DNA of 49,755 bases from Pseudoalteromonas sp. S2755 (GTDB lineage Bacteria > Pseudomonadota > Gammaproteobacteria > Enterobacterales > Alteromonadaceae): assembly GCF_005886535.1 (NCBI RefSeq), contig NZ_PNDS01000095.1:1-49755 (forward strand). Direction: 5' to 3'. Made by a program: the position numbers and the translations under genes. The notes under the pieces were generated by a model. It was not told where the DNA came from and made no database searches. It saw only the letters and a program-made list of their open reading frames with translations. Below, piece by piece: positions 44,107-49,755 of the stretch; within the stretch, counting starts at the first letter, position 1, and the number at the start of each line of letters is the position of its first letter.

Positions 44107-45588
44107 TTGGAGATAGGTACGATAATCTCTCTCGCACTGTATTTTATTGCGATGTTGGGAATTGGGTTATACGCATATAAAAAGTCGACCAGTGATGTGT
44201 CGGGCTATATGTTGGGCGGTCGTAGCTTACCACCAAGTGTAGCGGCGCTTTCAGCGGGTGCATCCGACATGAGCGGTTGGATCTTAATGGGTCTACCTGG
44301 CGCCATGTTCTTGTATGGTTTTAGCAGTACATGGATTGCAATTGGCCTTGTGATCGGTGCTTGGCTTAACTATTTATTGGTTGCACCACGCCTACGTGTT
44401 TATACCGAGTATGCAAATGATGCGATCACCATTCCTGACTATTTTGCAAATCGTTTCGAAGATAAAGGAAACGCGTTAAGAATAGTCTCAGCGTTGGTGA
44501 TCATTGTTTTCTTCACGCTTTATACCTCTTCTGGTGTAGTTGCCGGTGGTAAACTGTTTGAAAGCTCATTCGGCTTGAGTTACGAGAGTGGTTTATACAT
44601 CACCACCAGCGTGGTTGTGCTTTATACTTTGTTTGGCGGCTTTTTAGCGGTAAGTCTGACTGACTTTGTTCAAGGTTGCATCATGTTTATCGCCTTGATT
44701 TTAGTGCCTTTAGTTACCTTCTCACTGCTCGATAATCCGCTATCTCAGACCCTAAATGAGTTAAATCCAACGATGTTAACTTGGGTTGGATCGGCTGGTG
44801 CAATAGGCATTATTTCAGCCATGTCTTGGGGGCTTGGCTACTTTGGTCAACCTCATATTATTGTGCGCTTTATGTCTGTTCGAAGTGTGAAAGACATGCC
44901 AACGGCACGACGCATAGGTATGAGCTGGATGATAGTCGCAGCTCTCGGTGCTGTGGGTACTGGTTTGTTTGGGGCAGCTTACGCACACGAACGTGGGATT
45001 GTTGTGGATGATGCCGAGACCATTTTCTTGATTTTATCTCAGCTGTTGTTCCACCCACTAATTGCAGGTTTTTTACTTGCAGCTATTCTTGCCGCAATTA
45101 TGAGTACTATTTCTTCACAGCTGTTGGTGAGTTCGAGCTCGTTAACGGAAGACTTTTATAAGATTTTCTTGAATAAGAATGCGTCGGATAAGGAACTGGT
45201 GCTTGTTGGTCGTACTAGCGTGTTAGTTGTAGCGCTTGCTGCAATTTATCTTGCATATGACAGAGATAGCTCGATTCTAGATCTTGTAAGTAATGCTTGG
45301 GCTGGTTTTGGTGCGGCATTTGGACCACTGGTGTTGATAAGCTTATTCTGGTCTCGCATGAACTTTGCTGGAGCACTTGCTGGTATGGTATCTGGTGCGG
45401 TGACTGTGTTGGTATGGATCTATGGTCCGTTTACTTATAATGGTGAGCCGCTTAGTGCGACATTATATGAAATTGTCCCTGGGTTTATTGTCGCGACAAT
45501 CGCTATCTTTGCGGTCAGCCTACTGACCAAGGAGCCAAGTAAAGAGATCACGACCCTATTTGATAAAGTAGAAAAAGCGCTTGATTAA
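44107..45588 (+). CDS. putP: sodium/proline symporter PutP
   Basis: 493 aa from a TTG start fixed by TAGGAGG five bases upstream. It belongs to the sodium:solute symporter family, with about 13 membrane helices. Motifs YMLGGRSLPPSVAALSAGASDMSGW, split here at G-A-S-D-M-S-G-W (about 50-57), and LSQLLFHPLIAGFLLAAILAAIMSTISS-type sequence match PutP and carry the sodium-site serines. It imports proline as nutrient or osmoprotectant. No proline dehydrogenase gene is adjacent. A strong terminator follows. Confidence 0.95.
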   Translation: MEIGTIISLALYFIAMLGIGLYAYKKSTSDVSGYMLGGRSLPPSVAALSAGASDMSGWILMGLPGAMFLYGFSSTWIAIGLVIGAWLNYLLVAPRLRVYTEYANDAITIPDYFANRFEDKGNALRIVSALVIIVFFTLYTSSGVVAGGKLFESSFGLSYESGLYITTSVVVLYTLFGGFLAVSLTDFVQGCIMFIALILVPLVTFSLLDNPLSQTLNELNPTMLTWVGSAGAIGIISAMSWGLGYFGQPHIIVRFMSVRSVKDMPTARRIGMSWMIVAALGAVGTGLFGAAYAHERGIVVDDAETIFLILSQLLFHPLIAGFLLAAILAAIMSTISSQLLVSSSSLTEDFYKIFLNKNASDKELVLVGRTSVLVVALAAIYLAYDRDSSILDLVSNAWAGFGAAFGPLVLISLFWSRMNFAGALAGMVSGAVTVLVWIYGPFTYNGEPLSATLYEIVPGFIVATIAIFAVSLLTKEPSKEITTLFDKVEKALD

Positions 45589-45605
45589 AGTCAGTTGAAG
45601 CGATA

Positions 45606-45631
45606 AAAACGGAGCATTTGCTCCGTTTTTT
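45606..45631 (+). terminator. intrinsic terminator after putP
   Basis: An 11-bp stem AAAACGGAGCA / TGCTCCGTTTT with a TT loop runs into a T6 tract. The A-rich left flank means it may also serve the converging bcp gene. Confidence 0.93.
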
Positions 45632-45670
45632 ATTTCTTAAATATACGTAAATACGGTTTGGCCAGTTACT

Positions 45671-46144
45671 TTAAGCGCTTTCTTTCAAGTAGTTAATCAC
45701 AACTTCGTGGTGATCTTTGGTTTTGAACTTATTGAACACGTGCTTGATGGTACCGTCTTGACCGACTAAGAAAGATAGGCGATGAATGCCATCATATTCT
45801 TTACCCATAAATTTCTTTAGTCCCCACACACCAAACTCGTCGGCTACCGCGTGATCTTCATCCGAAAGTAAGTCAAAGTTAAGTTCTTTTTTATTTTCAA
45901 AGTTCTTTAACTTTTTCACAGGATCTGGACTGATGCCAACGGCTACGGTGTTTAATCCAGCTAGTTCAGCTTTGTGGTCGCGTAGATTTTCGGCCTGAAC
46001 CGTACAGCCCGGGGTCAATGCTTTAGGGTAAAAATAGACTAAGACTTGGTGAGACTTTAATAAAGTCGTAAGTTCAACGGTCTCGTCGTTTTGGTTTTGC
46101 AGTGAAAATCGTGGCGCTTGATCACCAACTTTTAAAGTATTCAT
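45671..46144 (-). CDS. bcp: thioredoxin-family peroxiredoxin Bcp (PrxQ)
   Basis: 157 aa. Bcp reduces hydrogen peroxide and organic peroxides. The catalytic motif YFYPKALTPGCT places the peroxidatic cysteine at Cys47. It is the only cysteine in the protein: the resolving cysteine of E. coli Bcp (five residues later, in QACGLRD) is Glu-Asn here (QAENLRD). It should thus work as a 1-Cys enzyme with an external thiol. It lies 9 bases after gcvR on the same strand, the usual neighbour. Confidence 0.95.
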   Translation of the reverse strand: MNTLKVGDQAPRFSLQNQNDETVELTTLLKSHQVLVYFYPKALTPGCTVQAENLRDHKAELAGLNTVAVGISPDPVKKLKNFENKKELNFDLLSDEDHAVADEFGVWGLKKFMGKEYDGIHRLSFLVGQDGTIKHVFNKFKTKDHHEVVINYLKESA

Positions 46145-46153
46145 AGTAAATCC

Positions 46154-46687
46154 TTAGCGAATGCGTCTAAATATATAGTCTACGTTTAAGGAGTGAGAAA
46201 GATCTTCGAACTGAACTTTAAAGTTATCAATATCCACATCCACTGGAATATTAAACTCAAGCTCGCAGCGCATATGTAGCTCGTCTTCTTGCTCAAAGGT
46301 ATCTGACTTCAGTGAACAAATATTCACTCCTTGGGCTGCAAAATAGCGCGTTACTTTGCTTAATGTACCGGGAGTATCTAGTCCTTCATATTCCAAAGTA
46401 TAACCTGCACTGTATTCGCCTTGCTGATGGCTTGACGTGCGTTTCATCATGGTTAAGAGGCCGAGTTCCATCCCTTTGGCTGGTAAGGTATGTTCTACAC
46501 GACTAATAGACGCCATGTCACCGGCGAGTAACATAATAAAGGTAAATTCATTTCCCAATATTGCGATACGACTGTCGATAATATTACAGTTGCAGTCACT
46601 TACAAGCTGTGTCAATTCGCCAACAATACCAGATCTGTCTTCTCCTATTGCGGTTAAGACAAGTTGATGGTTTGCATGCATGGTCAT
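46154..46687 (-). CDS. gcvR: glycine cleavage system regulator GcvR
   Basis: 177 aa from the ATG at 46687; the frame could start 11 codons earlier at 46720, but AGAGG lies 8 bases before 46687 and MTMHANHQLVLTAIGEDRSG is the normal family beginning. Two ACT domains (about 7-75 and 95-170) include IGEDRSGIVGELTQLVSDC and DTPGTLSKVTRYFAAQGVNI. GcvR binds GcvA and represses the glycine cleavage operon when glycine is low. bcp is downstream. Confidence 0.92.
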   Translation of the reverse strand: MTMHANHQLVLTAIGEDRSGIVGELTQLVSDCNCNIIDSRIAILGNEFTFIMLLAGDMASISRVEHTLPAKGMELGLLTMMKRTSSHQQGEYSAGYTLEYEGLDTPGTLSKVTRYFAAQGVNICSLKSDTFEQEDELHMRCELEFNIPVDVDIDNFKVQFEDLSHSLNVDYIFRRIR

Positions 46688-47019
46688 TTTGGAACCTCTG
46701 ATTTCACGTAATGCGCTCAAGGTTAATAGTTAACGCGAAATACTACCATATCTGAGTTTTAGCGCTAGCGCGTTGTAATAAAAAATAGAATTAGGGTTGC
46801 GCGGCATGGTTGCTTGTTTTTCTAATGTATGACAAGTAACATAAGGCAAAATTTTGGCTATGAGATACGTGTTCCCAGTATAGTACGTGGAATATTTGAT
46901 ACCATAGCGTTATTAATTCAGAGATTGTCAATTTTTGGCAACTTTGTGTGAACCAATTCGGCAATCCTAAATCATAACTTTGATTCGAATAATAATAGGG
47001 TTTGCTAAGGAGTAAATGA
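46688..47019. other. 332-base divergent region between gcvR and bamC, no dapA
   Basis: The gap between divergent gcvR and bamC holds no convincing gene. A 10-bp perfect palindrome GCGCTAGCGC lies near 46762-46771 and may be an operator or chance. TAAGGAG (47006-47012) is the bamC ribosome site. In many gammaproteobacteria dapA sits here; no trace of it is visible. I could not single out promoters with confidence. Confidence 0.6.
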
Positions 47020-48078
47020 GTGCAGTATTGGATCCCAAAATCACTGGTTCTTGGAATTGCCGTGAGTCTAAGCGGCTGTAGTATTTTCACAAATGATGCA
47101 CATCATGAAAGAAATTATCGTGCAAATGCACCGGTGAAAGCCCCAGAGGGGTTAGCTCAGCCTTATCGAGACCCAGAATTCGCAATGCCAGTCGGCCAAT
47201 ATGAAAATACAGCTGAACCGGTAAGTTACCGTGCCCCGCAACAGGTACTAACAGTTGCGCAAGGCAGTTGGGTAGAGCAGGGCGAAGAAGCTGCAAGGAT
47301 CTTTTTTGATAAGAATGACGGTATAGAAGATTTACCGGCATTTATTTGGCGCGCTGTGGATGGCGTTGTGGCGATGCACAATGCCGGACTTGAAAGCGAT
47401 AACAAGGCACAAGGCTCAGTGACCACAACCTGGTATTCTCTGATCAAAGCAAAAGAAGGTTGGTTTTGGGAAGAAGCGACAGAGCCGTCCAAGCAAAAGT
47501 TTAAATTTACCTTGGAGCAAAAAGAGCACCAGCGCACCGCATCACTTCGTGCGGAGTTGGTCGATTATCAAGGCGATGGTGAGTTAACTGCGCTTCAGAA
47601 AAACCACCTCGAAGTTCGGGCACTGAACGAAGTTGTTTCAGAATTTGACTATCAATATCGTCTACTGCAAGTTGAAATGCGTAAGCGCCAAGGGGTACTG
47701 GCACTTGAACTTGGGTTTGACAAGAATGGTGATTCGGCGCTACTGACTGAAAAAGGTCAGGAAGCGGTGCTTGATCGCTTCTCAAACTTCCTTGAAAGAA
47801 GTAACTTTACGGTTGTTCGTGTCGATAGAGAAAAGCAGGAAGTTTTGGTTCGTTACGAAGCGCCTGAAAGCAGCGTTTGGGACTCTATTTGGGGTGAAGA
47901 AGCGGTTGTGTTGCCAATTGACAATGGTGATTACACGATAAAGATCGCGCAAGCGCAGGATACGCGTACTTCAATTACCTGGAAGGATAGCGAAGGTAAC
48001 GTACTTGATGCAAACACCATGAATAACCTGCATCAAGCCTTGATCACTTTGCTTAGACAAAAAGGTCTAACAATCTAA
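47020..48078 (+). CDS. bamC: outer-membrane assembly lipoprotein BamC
   Basis: 352 aa from GTG at 47020, with TAAGGAG seven bases upstream; an ATG at 47016 is in another frame. The lipobox LSGC puts the lipidated residue at Cys20. The early conserved unstructured part (RNYRANAPVKAPEGL..P, then YRAPQQVL) wraps around BamD. Two helix-grip domains follow (about 105-220 and 225-350). BamC is an accessory part of the BAM complex that inserts outer-membrane barrels such as the copper receptor. Confidence 0.93.
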   Translation: MQYWIPKSLVLGIAVSLSGCSIFTNDAHHERNYRANAPVKAPEGLAQPYRDPEFAMPVGQYENTAEPVSYRAPQQVLTVAQGSWVEQGEEAARIFFDKNDGIEDLPAFIWRAVDGVVAMHNAGLESDNKAQGSVTTTWYSLIKAKEGWFWEEATEPSKQKFKFTLEQKEHQRTASLRAELVDYQGDGELTALQKNHLEVRALNEVVSEFDYQYRLLQVEMRKRQGVLALELGFDKNGDSALLTEKGQEAVLDRFSNFLERSNFTVVRVDREKQEVLVRYEAPESSVWDSIWGEEAVVLPIDNGDYTIKIAQAQDTRTSITWKDSEGNVLDANTMNNLHQALITLLRQKGLTI

Positions 48079-48100
48079 TAAATATAATAATTTAAAAACG

Positions 48101-48130
48101 AAAAGAGCTTCGGCTCTTTTCTTTGTTTTT
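48101..48130 (+). terminator. intrinsic terminator after bamC with UUCG loop
   Basis: An 8-bp stem AAAAGAGC / GCTCTTTT closed by a TTCG tetraloop is followed by CTTTGTTTTT. UUCG is an extra-stable loop. It separates bamC from the following membrane protein gene. Confidence 0.9.
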
Positions 48131-48142
48131 GTGGAAGTAAAA

Positions 48143-49513
48143 ATGACAGAGAGCACTATGACACCACGCTCCACCTTACAAACGTGGTTTGCGTTTATCG
48201 TACCGTCATTGATTGGTATCTTTTTATTTATGACGCCAGTGGCGGTGGGGGAAGCAATGACTATCCCAATCGCTGTTATGGCGAAGTGGTTACAAGCGCA
48301 AGTCGCTCCTTTTATTAACGACATGATTGTCGCAATAGTATGTATTACCGGGATCATGAGTTTGGTGATGAAGCTCCTAAGACCCCAAGCGCTATTAAAA
48401 ATAACCATAATAAAGCACTTATTTGACGTTAGCTGGGTTTGGTTGATAACCCGACTAATTGGGATGGTGTTTATTGTGCTTACCTTCAATGGTGTTGGTC
48501 CAGAAGCGATCCATTCAGAAAATACAGGAGCACTAGTGCTGAATGACTTGCTACCTGTACTCTTTTCTGTCTTTATTCTTGCCGGCTTGTTATTGCCATT
48601 ACTACTTAACTTTGGTCTACTAGAGATGGTTGGCACACTCTTAACCAAAGTGATGCGTCCGTTATTCGGTGTGCCAGGGCGTAGCGCGGTAAACTGTGTC
48701 GCTTCTTGGCTTGGCGATGGTAGTGTAGGTATCTTGATGACTGCTCGCCAATACGAAGATAAGCATTACACACAACGAGAAGCGGCAATCATTGGTACTA
48801 CATTCTCTGCGGTTTCCATTACTTTCTGCTTAGTTGTTATTGGTCAAGTTAAACTCGAACACCTGTTCGCCCCTTTTTACCTCACCGTATGTGCAGCTGG
48901 CTTTGTTGCAGCAATTATAGTGCCGCGCTTACCACCGCTAAGGTTCAAAAAGGATATCTACGTAGATGGTAGCGATCACAATCAGGATTCAGAAGCGGTG
49001 CCAGAAGGAAAAGGCCTGTTAGGTCATTCTTTGGATATTGCGCTTGCTAAGGCTAAAACAGCACCAGGGCTTAAAGGAACATTAGAAGAAGGCCTGCACA
49101 ATGCGTTAGATATGGTATTTGCTGTACTTCCCGTGGTTATGGCCGTTGGTACTTTTGCCCTGATCATCGCTGAATACACCCCTGCATTTCAATATTTAGG
49201 TACTCCTTTCGTTCCTTACCTTGAACTACTCAATGTAGCAGAAGCCGAAAAAGCAGCACAGACGATCGTGGTAGGCTTTGCTGATATGTTTATTCCGTCA
49301 ATCCTCGCAGCAGGTTCTATTGAAAGTGATACCACTAGATTTATTGTTGCCGCAATGAGTGTTACCCAATTAATTTACATGTCTGAAGTTGGGGCATTAC
49401 TGCTTGGTAGTAAAATCCCAGTGAATTTGTGGGAGCTATTCCTTATCTTTATTTTAAGAACGCTTGTTACGTTACCTGTTATCGTCTTTATGGCGAAATG
49501 GTTAGTTGGCTAA
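48143..49513 (+). CDS. YjiH-family membrane protein with nucleoside-gate domain
   Basis: 456 aa from the ATG at 48143, with GGAAG five bases upstream; a GTG at 48131 would overlap that ribosome site and is less likely. About ten membrane segments. Features recalled from the YjiH/SpmA-like gate family include FLFMTPVAVG.AMTIPIAV near the N-terminus, P.FGVPGRSAVNCVASWLGDGSVGI in the middle, and FADMFIPSILAA near the end. It is probably a transporter, but the substrate is unknown. It stands alone between two terminators. Confidence 0.8.
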   Translation: MTESTMTPRSTLQTWFAFIVPSLIGIFLFMTPVAVGEAMTIPIAVMAKWLQAQVAPFINDMIVAIVCITGIMSLVMKLLRPQALLKITIIKHLFDVSWVWLITRLIGMVFIVLTFNGVGPEAIHSENTGALVLNDLLPVLFSVFILAGLLLPLLLNFGLLEMVGTLLTKVMRPLFGVPGRSAVNCVASWLGDGSVGILMTARQYEDKHYTQREAAIIGTTFSAVSITFCLVVIGQVKLEHLFAPFYLTVCAAGFVAAIIVPRLPPLRFKKDIYVDGSDHNQDSEAVPEGKGLLGHSLDIALAKAKTAPGLKGTLEEGLHNALDMVFAVLPVVMAVGTFALIIAEYTPAFQYLGTPFVPYLELLNVAEAEKAAQTIVVGFADMFIPSILAAGSIESDTTRFIVAAMSVTQLIYMSEVGALLLGSKIPVNLWELFLIFILRTLVTLPVIVFMAKWLVG

Positions 49514-49516
49514 AAT

Positions 49517-49543
49517 AACCCCCCTTCTATGCGAGGGGGTTTT
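49517..49543 (+). terminator. intrinsic terminator after the YjiH-family gene
   Basis: AACCCCC pairs with GGGGGTT across an 11-base loop and is followed directly by a T run (TTTT at 49540-49543). It begins 3 bases after the stop codon. A second small perfect repeat, TAGCTAAA / TTTAGCTA, follows at 49551-49568. Confidence 0.85.
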
Positions 49544-49617
49544 ATTTCTATAGCTAAACTTTTAGCTAATATATCTTCTAAAGAGAGTACTTTTCTTATC
49601 ATTACTTTACTTAGTTA

Positions 49618-49755
49618 TACCAGTTGTATTAAGTAAATGATCTATCTTGAAGCGGGGAAATAGCTTTAGTAGCAAGGCAAAAATTTTGCTATTTAGTTGT
49701 TCTAAATGAGAAATTTTTAACGAAGCTAATATGGTATTTCACCCTTCAAATTGAT
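49618..49755. repeat. left part of a probable palindromic intergenic repeat
   Basis: The last 138 bases hold no gene. ATCTATCTTGAAG (49640-49652) pairs imperfectly with CTTCAAATTGAT at the very end (49744-49755), with further partial pairing inside. The left flank ATACCAGTTGTATTAAGTAA looks like the tip of an element whose right tip would lie just outside the window. I recall similar ATACCA(A/G)TTGTATTAAGTAAATGA tips scattered in Pseudoalteromonas genomes. It could be a MITE-like or REP-like element. Confidence 0.45.

Noticed and set aside
46791..47090. Minus-strand open frame of 99 codons spanning the gcvR-bamC gap and the bamC start
   Set aside because: It overlaps the bamC signal peptide region, has no ribosome site and no family resemblance.
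48067..48648. Minus-strand open frame of 193 codons opposite the YjiH-family gene
   Set aside because: Low-complexity I/N/S/T-rich translation typical of the reverse of a membrane protein gene; the plus-strand gene is clearly real.
1..49755. CRISPR array, prophage, insertion sequence or rRNA/tRNA genes
   Set aside because: No regularly spaced direct repeats, no transposase, integrase or phage structural genes and no stable-RNA genes were seen; only the edge repeat at 49618 hints at a mobile element.

Overview
The window looks like chromosomal DNA of a marine gammaproteobacterium of the Alteromonadales. Pseudoalteromonas is the best guess, from protein similarity to Vibrio/Shewanella/Pseudoalteromonas families, moderate-to-low GC, and the polar-flagellum type of gene order (flhF-flhG-fliA-cheYZAB-parC-parP-cheW). 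This is recognition from memory, not a database result. Nothing in the window looks like a phage, genomic island or CRISPR array; almost every gene belongs to a known core family.

Layout. (1) 138-737: DNA repair glycosylase tag on the minus strand. (2) 921-29785: one long plus-strand block of flagellar and chemotaxis genes, divided by four clear sigma-54 (-24/-12) promoters into flrBC; fliEFGHIJ; fliKLMNOPQR-flhB; and flhA-flhF-flhG-fliA-cheY-cheZ-cheA-cheB-parC-parP-cheW-DUF2802. FlrB/FlrC are the middle-tier two-component system expected to act with sigma-54, and FliA is sigma-28 for late genes. FlhF/FlhG set the site and number of polar flagella, and ParC/ParP place the chemosensory array at the pole. 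(3) 29819-32571: a minus-strand pair encoding a stand-alone FlhB C-terminal-domain protein and a second FliK-like protein. (4) 32675-39680: the complete cytochrome c maturation operon ccmABCDEFGHI, followed by mlaA. (5) 40459-43787: minus-strand OprC-type copper receptor and an EAL-HDOD protein. (6) 44107-49513: putP, bcp, gcvR, bamC and a YjiH-family membrane protein, mostly separated by intrinsic terminators. The window ends in what looks like the left part of a palindromic intergenic repeat.

Most interesting points. CheA lacks a recognisable P2 domain; its P1-P3 linker instead carries three copies of an acidic peptide that aligns, residue for residue in its core, with the CheY-binding tails of FliM and CheZ encoded in this same window. 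A perfect 14-bp terminator-like hairpin lies inside the start of the DUF2802 gene that ends the chemotaxis operon. A second, minimal FliK/FlhB-like pair sits between the chemotaxis and ccm operons. The copper receptor shows a CxxxM and an HxM motif spaced as I recall for OprC.
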